A DNA stretch of 55,765 nt from the NCBI RefSeq assembly GCF_009765785.1, contig NZ_LMUT01000009.1, forward strand, positions 174,913 through 230,677, given 5' to 3'. Below, in pieces: positions 41,742 through 48,929 of this stretch (its first letter is position 1; every line of letters begins with the position of its first letter). The DNA is from Granulicella sp. L46 (lineage in GTDB: Bacteria > Acidobacteriota > Terriglobia > Terriglobales > Acidobacteriaceae). Under the pieces are notes generated by a model that saw nothing but the letters and a program-made list of their open reading frames with translations, was not told the DNA's origin and ran no database searches. Made by a program: the position numbers and the translations under genes.

Positions 41742-43901
41742 ATGCCCGCCGCAACACCACCGCGTCCCGTTCCCCGATCCCGCTCCACGCTGCTCACCAT
41801 CCTCCTTCTCTGGATAGCCTTCTACGCCTCCTTCACCCTCATGACCCCCGCGCTCCTCGACGACGCCGACAGCGTCCACGCCGAAGTCGCCCGCGAGATG
41901 CTCCTCCGCCACGACTACGTCACCCTCTACGCCAACGGCATCCGCTACCTCGAAAAGGCCCCGCTCCTCTACTGGTCCATGGCCGCCTCCATGCGCGTCT
42001 CCCAACTCCTCGGCGCCACCTCGCCCCGCGCCCTCACCATAGCCGCGCGCATCCCTCTCTCCCTCACCGTCCTAGCCCTCGCTCTCCTCATCGAAGCCTT
42101 CGCCCGCCGCCTCTTCAGCGCGGAGCGACCCGGATCCGGCCCCCAAGCCGGCCTCTACGCCGCCCTCATCGCCCTCTCCAGCTTCGGCATCTTCATCTTC
42201 ACCCGCATCAACATCCCCGACGCGATGGTCTGCCTCTTCACCACCGCCGCCCTCTACTCCTTCTGGCGCACCGAAGAACTCTCCGGTAAACCACAAGTCC
42301 CGTCATCTCGACCGGAGGCCGCAGGCCGCAGTGGAGAGACCCCTGCATTAGTTTTTCGCAGCGGCGACCGCTCCAATCTCCGCCTCTACTGCTACGCCTT
42401 CGCCGCAGCCTGCGCCCTCAACGTCCTCACCAAGGGCCTCATCGGCGTCGTCTTCCCCATCGCCATCGTCGTCCTCTACATCCTGATCACCCGCGGCCTA
42501 ACCCCCAGCCTCGCGCGCCTACGCGAACTCCACCCCCTCACCTCAACCCTCGTCTTCCTCGCCATCGCCGCTCCGTGGCACATCCTCGCCGGCCTCGCCA
42601 ACCCCACCCAAGGCACGCCCGCAGCCTTCCATTTCCTACAAGGCCACTGGCAAGTCCCCCTCCCCACCGACGGCAACGTCCACGGCTGGTTCTGGTTCTA
42701 CTTCATGAACGAGCACCTCCTCCGCTACCTCAACCTGCGCGTCCCTCACGACTACGACACCTCGCCCCTCTGGCTCTTCTGGGGCCTCTGTCTCATCTGG
42801 CTCATGCCCTGGTCCGCCTTCCTCTTCAAGGCCGTCGCCTGGGCCGCACCCCTCTTCGGCAAATCCTCACAGACCCAAACGTTCCTCACCCAACTCCGCC
42901 ATCACGATCTCCCCATTCAACGCCGAGGCCTCCTTCTCCTCCTCCTCTGGGCAGGAGTCATCCTCCTCTTCTTCGCCTTCTCCACCCGTCAGGAGTACTA
43001 TGTCCTCCCCGCCCTCCCCGCCCTCGCCATCCTCACCGCCGGCTGGCTCATACAGCCCATTGGCGTCGTGATATCCCGGACCCCCGGAGAGCCTCGCTCC
43101 ACACGCTATGAGGTCCTCCAGCAAGCCCTGAAAACTGGGACACCAATTCGCGCCGCCCAACGCTGCACGGTCGTCCTTCTCATCCTCGGCACCCTCTTCG
43201 CCGCGACCTCCATCTACATCCTCGTCCAGGCCCACACCCCATCCCCCAACACAGACCTAGCCACCCTCCTCACCGAGCACCCCTCCAACTACGCCCTCAG
43301 CATGGGCCACTTCCTCGACCTCGACACCCGCGCCCTCGGCCTCTTCCGACTCCCCCTAATCCTCGCCGCGCTAAGCCTCTTCCTCGGCCCGCTCGCCGCG
43401 CTCCTCCTCCGACGCCGCTCCCAACCCCACGCCGCCAACCTCGCCCTAGCCGCCGGAGCCTTCGGCTTCCTGTTCGCCGCGCACCTCGGCCTTCAAACCT
43501 TCGCCCCCGTCCTAACCTCCGCCCAACTAGCCGAAGCCATCGCCCCACAAGTCCACCCCCAAGACCTCATCTGCATCCACGGCGAGTACGAAGCCGGCAG
43601 CACGTTAGCCTTCTACCTCCAGCGCCCCAACACCTACGCCCCCACCCCCGACGCCACCAATTTCATCCACATCCTCGAAGGCCGCAGCTCCAACCTCTGG
43701 TACGGCAGCTTCTTCCCCGACGCCCCCACAATCTTCGAAACCCCACAAACCCTCGCCGCCAAATGGCAAGGCCCCCAACGCATCTTTCTCTGGCAATCCC
43801 TCACCGACCCGCCCAACCAACTCCCCGCCCTTCCCGGCCCCGTTTACATTCTCGTAAAATCCGGAGGCAAAGAGATCGTCAGCAACCAGCCCAACCGCTA
43901 A
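41742..43901 (+). CDS. ArnT-like membrane glycosyltransferase (PMT_2 / GT83 type)
   Basis: The 719-residue product has about 12 membrane helices. The first periplasmic loop carries the DDADSVHAEVAREML acidic motif, followed by LEKAPLLYW, both typical of ArnT and related polyprenyl-phosphate-sugar transferases. FAFSTRQEYYVLPALPALAIL is another family segment. It probably moves a lipid-linked sugar onto lipid A or a periplasmic acceptor. Residues about 187-207 (PSSRPEAAGRSGETPAL) are encoded by a REP-like repeat inserted in frame. The start is ATG 41742; upstream frame is antisense to the Rieske gene. Confidence 0.85.
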   Translation: MPAATPPRPVPRSRSTLLTILLLWIAFYASFTLMTPALLDDADSVHAEVAREMLLRHDYVTLYANGIRYLEKAPLLYWSMAASMRVSQLLGATSPRALTIAARIPLSLTVLALALLIEAFARRLFSAERPGSGPQAGLYAALIALSSFGIFIFTRINIPDAMVCLFTTAALYSFWRTEELSGKPQVPSSRPEAAGRSGETPALVFRSGDRSNLRLYCYAFAAACALNVLTKGLIGVVFPIAIVVLYILITRGLTPSLARLRELHPLTSTLVFLAIAAPWHILAGLANPTQGTPAAFHFLQGHWQVPLPTDGNVHGWFWFYFMNEHLLRYLNLRVPHDYDTSPLWLFWGLCLIWLMPWSAFLFKAVAWAAPLFGKSSQTQTFLTQLRHHDLPIQRRGLLLLLLWAGVILLFFAFSTRQEYYVLPALPALAILTAGWLIQPIGVVISRTPGEPRSTRYEVLQQALKTGTPIRAAQRCTVVLLILGTLFAATSIYILVQAHTPSPNTDLATLLTEHPSNYALSMGHFLDLDTRALGLFRLPLILAALSLFLGPLAALLLRRRSQPHAANLALAAGAFGFLFAAHLGLQTFAPVLTSAQLAEAIAPQVHPQDLICIHGEYEAGSTLAFYLQRPNTYAPTPDATNFIHILEGRSSNLWYGSFFPDAPTIFETPQTLAAKWQGPQRIFLWQSLTDPPNQLPALPGPVYILVKSGGKEIVSNQPNR
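42302..42360. repeat. REP-like repeat inserted in frame within the ArnT-like gene
   Basis: GTCATCTCGACCGGAGG..CAGTGGAGAGACCCCTGCATT is clearly the same repeat as at 24624 and 54273. Here it lies inside coding sequence without breaking the frame and adds about 20 hydrophilic residues to a loop between two hydrophobic segments. Confidence 0.85.
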
Positions 43902-43922
43902 GCTGTATCTAAGCCTCCGCTC

Positions 43923-43940
43923 TTGCCTTTGCTTTTGTTC
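43923..43940 (+). repeat. Short TTGCNN hexamer tract
   Basis: TTGCCT, TTGCTT and TTGTTC follow in hexamer register after the ArnT-like gene, directly before a five-heptad element. Confidence 0.6.
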
Positions 43941-43947
43941 TCGTCTT

Positions 43948-43988
43948 TCCCTACCCTCTACCCTCTATCCCCTATCCCCTTCCCCTAT
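43948..43988 (+). repeat. Heptad element, CTCTAC type, abutting a start codon
   Basis: Units TCCCTAC, CCTCTAC, CCTCTAT, CCCCTAT, a six-base unit CCCCTT and CCCCTAT run straight into the ATG at 43987, whose AT is the end of the last unit. No ribosome binding site can fit between, so translation of the next gene does not rely on a Shine-Dalgarno sequence. Confidence 0.75.
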
Positions 43989-44862
43989 GCCCTGCCACAC
44001 CGACGAACTCCGCCAAATCCCGCTCTTCTCTCTCCTCGACAGCGACGAGCTAACCGTCCTCTCCCAGCAAGTCGAGCTCCGCGACTTCGCCGCCAACCAG
44101 CGCATCTACAAAGCTGGAGACCCCAGCGGCCCAGCCTACGTCATGCTCTCCGGCGCAGTCGAAGTCACCCTCATCGACGAGGACGGTCAGGAGCTCATCT
44201 TCTCCCAGCCCCGCCACGGCGACTTCTTCGGCTTCGCCTCCATGCTCGAAGGCGTCGCCCACCAAACCACCGCCATCGCCCTCGAACCCTCTTCCTGCAT
44301 CGAGGTCGATCGCAACGACATCACCGTTCTGCTCCAAACCAAACCCATGGCCGGCCTCGACATGCTCACCGTCATGTCCGGCGAGATCCACGCCGCCCAA
44401 CGCGTCATCCGCGGCCGCGCCATGCGCAATCCCAACGAGCTCATCGACGAGCAGGAGACCTTCGGCGAGCGCATCGCCGATCACGTCGCCAGCTTCGGCG
44501 GCTCCTGGACCTTCATCATCATGTTCCTCACCACGATGACCTGCTACGTCATCCTCAGCGTTATTCTCGTTGCAATGCGCGGCAAGTCCTGGGACCCTTA
44601 CCCCTTCATCCTGCTCAACCTCTTCCTCTCCATGCTCGCAGCGATTCAAGCGCCGGTCATCATGATGAGCCAGAACCGCCAGGACCACAAAGACCGCGTC
44701 CGCAGTGAACTTGACTTCGAAGTAAACCGCCGCGCCGAAGCCGAAATCCAAGCCCTAAGCCGCAAGCTCCACTACCTAACCGACGTAGTAGGCGACATCC
44801 ACGAACACGTCCACACCCCAACGCCAAACCCGACACCCTCACTTAACGACCACATCGCATAG
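43987..44862 (+). CDS. Cyclic-nucleotide-binding domain fused to DUF1003
   Basis: The 291-residue product has a cNMP-binding/CRP-like beta-barrel domain at about 10-125 (LFSLLDSDELTVLSQ, IYKAGDPSGPAYVMLSGAVEV, HGDFFGFASMLEG). A DUF1003 membrane module follows at about 150-260 with two helices (FIIMFLTTMTCYVILSVILV and LNLFLSMLAAIQAPVIMMS) and the DHKDR.RSELDFEVNRRAE tail. It may sense a cyclic nucleotide at the inner membrane, but the cNMP pocket lacks an obvious complete RAA-type phosphate motif, so ligand binding is unsure. Confidence 0.88.
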   Translation: MPCHTDELRQIPLFSLLDSDELTVLSQQVELRDFAANQRIYKAGDPSGPAYVMLSGAVEVTLIDEDGQELIFSQPRHGDFFGFASMLEGVAHQTTAIALEPSSCIEVDRNDITVLLQTKPMAGLDMLTVMSGEIHAAQRVIRGRAMRNPNELIDEQETFGERIADHVASFGGSWTFIIMFLTTMTCYVILSVILVAMRGKSWDPYPFILLNLFLSMLAAIQAPVIMMSQNRQDHKDRVRSELDFEVNRRAEAEIQALSRKLHYLTDVVGDIHEHVHTPTPNPTPSLNDHIA

Positions 44863-44904
44863 TCGTTGCTGTTGTATTTGCGTTTGTCGTCGCATGTTTT
44901 ACGC

Positions 44905-45088
44905 CGTCATCCTAGAGCGAAGCGAAGGATCCCTGTATCTGCTGTTGCTCTTGCCCTTGCTTTTGCTCTTGCCCTTGCTTTTGCTTTTGCTTTTGCTCTT
45001 GCCCTTGCCCTTGCTTTTGCTCTTGCTCTTGCTTTTGCCCTTGCTTTTCTGGCTGTCATTCCGAGCGAAGCGAGGAACCTGCTTCCTG
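44905..45088. repeat. Composite element: REP hairpin, TTGCNN hexamer tract, REP hairpin
   Basis: GTCATCCTAGAGCGAAGCGAAGGATCC (44906 on) is followed by a tract of about 17 hexamers TTGCTC, TTGCCC and TTGCTT (44945-45048), then GTCATTCCGAGCGAAGCGAGGAACC (45055 on). Hairpin arms are ATCCT/AGGAT and TTCC/GGAA. This is the longest hexamer tract in the window and likely variable in length between strains. Confidence 0.85.
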
Positions 45089-45099
45089 TCCGCAGCGCC

Positions 45100-45105
45100 T
45101 ACAAT
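45100..45105 (+). promoter_or_regulatory. Candidate -10 hexamer of the GIY-YIG gene
   Basis: TACAAT lies five bases before ATG 45111. This close spacing implies a leaderless mRNA. Confidence 0.4.
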
Positions 45106-45110
45106 GTCTC

Positions 45111-45404
45111 ATGCCCACCCGCGAATACAGCTTCTACGTCTACATCCTCAGCAGCCGTTCGCGAAATCTATACATCGGCATCACGAACAACCTTCGCGCT
45201 CGCATCACCCAACACCGCACTCACCAAGAAGGCACCCACACCGCCAACTACAACATCGAACGCCTAGTCTACTTTGAGTATTTCAAATACGTCCGCAGCG
45301 CCATCGCACGCGAGACCGACTTAAAGAAATGGATGAGAGACAAGAAACTAACGCTGATCAACAAAGTAAATCCAGCATGGGCTGATCTAGTCGCGCAGTG
45401 GTGA
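45111..45404 (+). CDS. GIY-YIG nuclease-like protein (YhbQ/UPF0213-like)
   Basis: The 97-residue product carries the GIY-YIG motif as FYVYILSSRSRNLYIGITNN, followed by the Arg helix (LRARITQHRTH) and Glu in ARETDLKKWMRDKK. It is a single-domain member common in bacteria; function is unclear, perhaps DNA repair or decayed endonuclease activity. It follows directly on a composite repeat, and such stand-alone GIY-YIG genes are often moved between genomes. Confidence 0.92.
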   Translation: MPTREYSFYVYILSSRSRNLYIGITNNLRARITQHRTHQEGTHTANYNIERLVYFEYFKYVRSAIARETDLKKWMRDKKLTLINKVNPAWADLVAQW

Positions 45405-45409
45405 AGACC

Positions 45410-45901
45410 TCACCCCCGCTTCACCCCCAACAACTTCCGCGCCCGCGCCCTCATCGCCGGCGTCCCACCCTCCAACGCCTCCCGCACAATCGGCAAAACC
45501 CGCGCCCTCAACCCCTCATCCCCCTCAGATAAATCCATCAACGCCTGCATCGCCATCGTCCGATTCAACCCACTCCCATCCCTTAGCCGCTCAAACATCA
45601 ACTCCACCGCCAACCCCTTATCCGAACCCCTCAGCGGAAGCCTCCCGAGCACAATCGACAGATTCCACTGCACCCGCACATCCACCGCGCGCAACGCCTC
45701 TTTCAACAGCGCCTTCCGCCACGCATACAGCGCCCTGGCATTCCTCTCCGCAATCTTCTTCAGCGTTCGAGCCGCCCGCTCCACCACCAGCTTATCCCCA
45801 TCCCGCAGGCCCCGCACCAACTCCCCACAAACCTTCGCACCCTCAACCCCGAACGCCGCCTCCACCATCTCTCGCGACGCAGCCTCCGGTCCCCGCCCCA
45901 T
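45410..45901 (-). CDS. HEAT-repeat-like helical protein
   Basis: The 163-residue product is made of repeated helix pairs with Arg/Leu/Ala patterns (VERAARTLKKIAERN, VDVRVQWNLSIVLGRL, GLNRTMAMQALMDLSEGDEG, GTPAMRARARKLLG), as in HEAT-type alpha-solenoids. It likely binds another protein. It lies 19 bases downstream of the HpnI-type glycosyltransferase stop on the same strand, so they may share an mRNA. Confidence 0.7.
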   Translation of the reverse strand: MGRGPEAASREMVEAAFGVEGAKVCGELVRGLRDGDKLVVERAARTLKKIAERNARALYAWRKALLKEALRAVDVRVQWNLSIVLGRLPLRGSDKGLAVELMFERLRDGSGLNRTMAMQALMDLSEGDEGLRARVLPIVREALEGGTPAMRARARKLLGVKRG

Positions 45902-45910
45902 CCGCGCCTC

Positions 45911-45945
45911 CCTCTACGCTCTACATTCTACCCTCTACACTCTGC
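45911..45945 (+). repeat. Five-heptad element, CTCTAC type, overlapping the 3' end of the HpnI gene
   Basis: Units are CCTCTAC, GCTCTAC, ATTCTAC, CCTCTAC and ACTCTGC. The last 25 bases of the element are coding on the minus strand and give the final residues QSVEGRM and stop codon of the glycosyltransferase. Confidence 0.85.
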
Positions 45946-47165
45946 TTCTCCAGCACTCCCCGCCGCAACCGAAACCTCTCTCCGCGCCAAACAATCGTAT
46001 CCCCCGCATAACTCCAAGCCCAGAAAAACAACCCAAAGCAATCGCGAAGCGGCAACCAAACAATATCGCGCAGCACCTGTCCATCGCGCAGAATCCCCAC
46101 CCCCACCGTCAGCGCCACACTCACCCGCACCAGCAGCGCCATACTGAACAGCGAGAACGACCACAACGCAAACCCACTCGCCACCATCGCCGCCATCGAC
46201 CACGGCAGCACAAACGTCACCCCCACCCCCACATACCCCCACCGCCGCGAATCCCGAGTACTCCGAGCCCACCTCAACTGATGCTCACAAAATCCGCGCA
46301 GCGAGTACGCCGGCACCGTCGTCTCCACCACCTCACGCACCAACGCAACCTTGTATCCCGCTGCACTCAATCGCGCACCCAACTCATAATCATCGGCAAG
46401 CTGATCCACCATCGCTTCAAACCCACCAATCGTCGCCAGCGCCGTCTTCGTAGTAGCCAGCGTCGACCCCAGCCCAAACCGAGTCCCACCCTCCAGCTTC
46501 CGAGCCACCAACACCCCCGGCATAAAATCCGTAGAAATCCCCAAAGCCTCCAACCGCGACCACAATCCTCCCTCCGCCCTCCCCCAATACGGCACCGTCA
46601 CCAACCCCACCTCACGCTCCGCATCGTCTTTGCCTTTGCTTTTCTTGCTGTCATTCCCTTCGGGAATCTGCTTCTCCCGCGTCCCACCAAACCCCGCCAT
46701 CACCCGCGTCAAATAGTTCGCCGACACGCGAATGTCACTGTCATTAACAATCACATGCTCAAACCGCGCCTCCGGCAGCATCTGCACCAGGTTCGACATC
46801 TTCCCACTAGCACCCAGACGTTCCTTACACTCCACCAACCGAATACTCACGCCCGGATACTCCACCCTCAGCCGCGCCACCTCGCGCACCGCAGCATCCT
46901 CCAGCGAGCTCACCCCAAACAAAAGCTCAAACTCCCCCGCATACTCCTGCACGCAATGGCTCACGAACCCCGCATACATCCGCGCGTCCACACCCTTCAC
47001 CGGCTTCAGAATCGAAACCCCCGGCGTGCCCTCCCCACTCGCGCGACCACCCCGCGTAGCCCGCTCAAAGTCCCGAGCACTCCAAAGCGCAATCAGCCCA
47101 TACGCCACCCCACAAAGCGTAAGCAGCGCAACCGCGCCCTGCACAACCACCACAATCCAATCCAT
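45921..47165 (-). CDS. hpnI: HpnI-type (ceramide-glucosyltransferase-like, GT21) glycosyltransferase
   Basis: The 414-residue product has an N-terminal membrane helix (about 4-26) and three more at the C-terminal end. GT21 motifs are SILKPVKGVD, the D1 site VNDSDIRV, the D3 site DDYELG and the HQLRWARS (Q/RxxRW) motif. Sequence style matches HpnI, which adds N-acetylglucosamine to bacteriohopanetetrol in hopanoid biosynthesis. Residues about 161-178 (EKQIPEGNDSKKSKGKD) are encoded by a repeat inserted in frame. The C-terminus is formed by a five-heptad element. Other hopanoid genes are not in the window, so the symbol is tentative. Confidence 0.75.
   Translation of the reverse strand: MDWIVVVVQGAVALLTLCGVAYGLIALWSARDFERATRGGRASGEGTPGVSILKPVKGVDARMYAGFVSHCVQEYAGEFELLFGVSSLEDAAVREVARLRVEYPGVSIRLVECKERLGASGKMSNLVQMLPEARFEHVIVNDSDIRVSANYLTRVMAGFGGTREKQIPEGNDSKKSKGKDDAEREVGLVTVPYWGRAEGGLWSRLEALGISTDFMPGVLVARKLEGGTRFGLGSTLATTKTALATIGGFEAMVDQLADDYELGARLSAAGYKVALVREVVETTVPAYSLRGFCEHQLRWARSTRDSRRWGYVGVGVTFVLPWSMAAMVASGFALWSFSLFSMALLVRVSVALTVGVGILRDGQVLRDIVWLPLRDCFGLFFWAWSYAGDTIVWRGERFRLRRGVLEKQSVEGRM
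46629..46682. repeat. Hexamer tract plus REP-like hairpin inserted in frame within the HpnI-type gene
   Basis: TTTGCCTTTGCTTTTCTTGC is followed by CATTCCCTTCGGGAATCTGC, whose ATTCCC and GGGAAT arms pair. The unit is the same as at 27318-27361. It is read in the minus frame as a Lys/Ser/Gly/Asp-rich loop between the D1 and D2 regions of the glycosyltransferase. Confidence 0.85.
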
Positions 47166-47187
47166 CTATTCAGTGTAGTGGGAGGAC

Positions 47188-47222
47188 AGGAGATAGGGGA
47201 TAGAGTGCAGAGGATAGAGAAA
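47188..47222 (-). repeat. Five-heptad element, CTCTAC type, minus orientation
   Basis: Plus-strand units AGGAGAT, AGGGGAT, AGAGTGC, AGAGGAT and AGAGAAA are the reverse complement of the CTCTAC type. It lies between the start of the HpnI-type gene and the stop of the four-helix-bundle gene. Confidence 0.8.
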
Positions 47223-47231
47223 GCGGCCCTC

Positions 47232-47627
47232 TCACCGCAGTCTTCTAGCTGTCACCTTCGCTCGCAGAGTAGCCAAAGAAGCGTTCAATATCTTCAATTC
47301 TTCCAAAGCAAGCGATTCAGCCTCAATGAGACCGCGCCTATCACCGAACCCAAGCATAGACGCCAGCTCCAGTTGGGTTTGAACCTCAAGTGTAGAGCCC
47401 CTGGCAATTCCTAAAAACTGGATGAACTCACCGGTCGTTAGTCTGCCTTTACCTTCAGCAATATTGCTCGGAATTGAAACTGCAGCACGCCGCAGCTGAT
47501 TTGTAAGTCCAAACCGCTCGTCCATTGGAAAGCTTTTCGTAACCTTGTAAATCAAGGCCGCCAGCTGCATTCCCTTTTGCCAAGCCACCGAGTTTCGATA
47601 AGAAGAATTTATGTCAGCCGCAACCAT
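47232..47627 (-). CDS. Four-helix-bundle protein (S23/IVP family)
   Basis: The 131-residue product matches the 23S-rRNA intervening-sequence-type four-helix bundle: YRNSVAWQKGMQLAALIYKVTK, FGLTNQLRRAAVSIPSNIAEGKGR and EFIQFLGIARGSTLEVQTQL. In this genome it is a free-standing gene rather than inside 23S rRNA. Function is unknown; such genes are often mobile and tied to repeats. Confidence 0.93.
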   Translation of the reverse strand: MVAADINSSYRNSVAWQKGMQLAALIYKVTKSFPMDERFGLTNQLRRAAVSIPSNIAEGKGRLTTGEFIQFLGIARGSTLEVQTQLELASMLGFGDRRGLIEAESLALEELKILNASLATLRAKVTARRLR

Positions 47628-47644
47628 CTCAACGGGCCTCGCTC

Positions 47645-47679
47645 TCTCTACGCTCTACACTCTACCCTCTACACTCTGC
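47645..47679 (+). repeat. Five-heptad element, CTCTAC type
   Basis: Units are TCTCTAC, GCTCTAC, ACTCTAC, CCTCTAC and ACTCTGC. It is the cleanest copy in the window and ends one base before the stop codon of the minus-strand permease gene. Confidence 0.9.
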
Positions 47680-47680
47680 C

Positions 47681-48928
47681 TTACTCGTACCGTAATGCCT
47701 CAATCGGATTCAAATTCGCCGCCTTCCACGCCGGATAGATTCCGAACACCAATCCAATCCCGCATGAGCACAGAAACGCCGCCAGCACCCACAGCAAACT
47801 TACCTGGCACGAAATCCAAAACTTCAGCAGCATCGCAACCACCGACCCCGCCAGAATCCCAATCACCCCGCCCACGGCGCACAGCACAATCGCCTCCAGC
47901 GTAAACTGCAGCAGAATCGTCTGCTTGGTCGCGCCAATCGCCTTGCGCACGCCAATCTCCCGCGTTCGTTCCGTCACGCTCACCAGCATGATGTTCATCA
48001 CGCCCACGCCGCCCACCATCAATCCCACCGCGCTCAATCCAAACATCAGCAGAAACAGGCTGCCCGTGATCTGGTTCCAAAGCTTCGTAATCGAATCCGA
48101 GCTGAAGATCGCGAAATTATCCGCCTGCTCATTGCGCACCTTGCGCCGCCTTCTTAGCAGCTCGCGAATCTCATCCGTCACCAACGCCTTATTCTTCTGG
48201 TCATCGAACTTCGCGCTGATCCAGTAATCCAAAATCTCCGGATGCAGCTTTCGAAACGTCGGAATCGTGAAATACGCGTAGCTATCCGCCGGATTCTTGC
48301 CGCCGCCAAACGCAGTCTTCTGCTTCTCAAAGACGCCAATCACCGTGAACGTCCGTCCCGCAATTACGACTTCCTTACCAATAGGATCAATGTTCCCAAA
48401 CAGTGTCTGCGTCACATCATGACCCAGCACCGTTACGTCCGCCGCACGATCAAAATCCGTCTGCGTGAAAAAACGTCCAGCGCTAAGCACAATGTCATAC
48501 ACCGCAACATTCGACGGCGTATCCCCTTCCAGCGAAACATTGTCCGCCTTCCGCTGCCCAAACTTCGCCGTCACCGAGCCTTCGTTGAATTGATAATTTG
48601 TATATTGCAGCGAAGCCGACGCAGCCACCACGTGCGGCAGTTTTCCAATCTCCAGCATGTCGTCAAACGTCAACTGCTTGCGCGCCAGCATCTCCGCCGT
48701 CGGCCGCACCCCAATCACTGGAAACCGGAACATCCACAACACATTCGTCCCGAACTGCGCCACCATGTTCGAGACCGAGGAGTTCAACCCCGTGATCACC
48801 GACGAGATCGTAATCACCGTCATCACGCCAATCACGATGCCCAGGATCGTCAACCCCGAGCGCATCTTATTCGCGCGCAGCGTATCCAGCGCCATCTTTA
48901 CCGATTCGCGTTGATCGCTCGCTCGCAT
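47681..48928 (-). CDS. MacB-like ABC transporter permease, second gene
   Basis: The 415-residue product has the MacB_PCD/FtsX layout: one N-terminal helix (SGLTILGIVIGVMTVITISSV), a periplasmic domain (about 50-270) and three C-terminal helices. MLVSVTERTREIGVRKAIGATK is the FtsX-type motif facing the ATPase. It starts one base after the stop of the paralogous permease at 48930, so the two probably form a heterodimer. No ATPase or HlyD-type adaptor gene is next to them. Confidence 0.92.
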   Translation of the reverse strand: MRASDQRESVKMALDTLRANKMRSGLTILGIVIGVMTVITISSVITGLNSSVSNMVAQFGTNVLWMFRFPVIGVRPTAEMLARKQLTFDDMLEIGKLPHVVAASASLQYTNYQFNEGSVTAKFGQRKADNVSLEGDTPSNVAVYDIVLSAGRFFTQTDFDRAADVTVLGHDVTQTLFGNIDPIGKEVVIAGRTFTVIGVFEKQKTAFGGGKNPADSYAYFTIPTFRKLHPEILDYWISAKFDDQKNKALVTDEIRELLRRRRKVRNEQADNFAIFSSDSITKLWNQITGSLFLLMFGLSAVGLMVGGVGVMNIMLVSVTERTREIGVRKAIGATKQTILLQFTLEAIVLCAVGGVIGILAGSVVAMLLKFWISCQVSLLWVLAAFLCSCGIGLVFGIYPAWKAANLNPIEALRYE

Positions 48929-48929
48929 C

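Noticed and set aside
44905-45088. Possible CRISPR array
   Set aside because: The repeated unit is a 6-bp tract without spacers and there are no cas genes.
45111-45404. GIY-YIG gene as part of a homing intron or mobile element
   Set aside because: It is a stand-alone gene of the common single-domain type with no intron or intein boundaries nearby.
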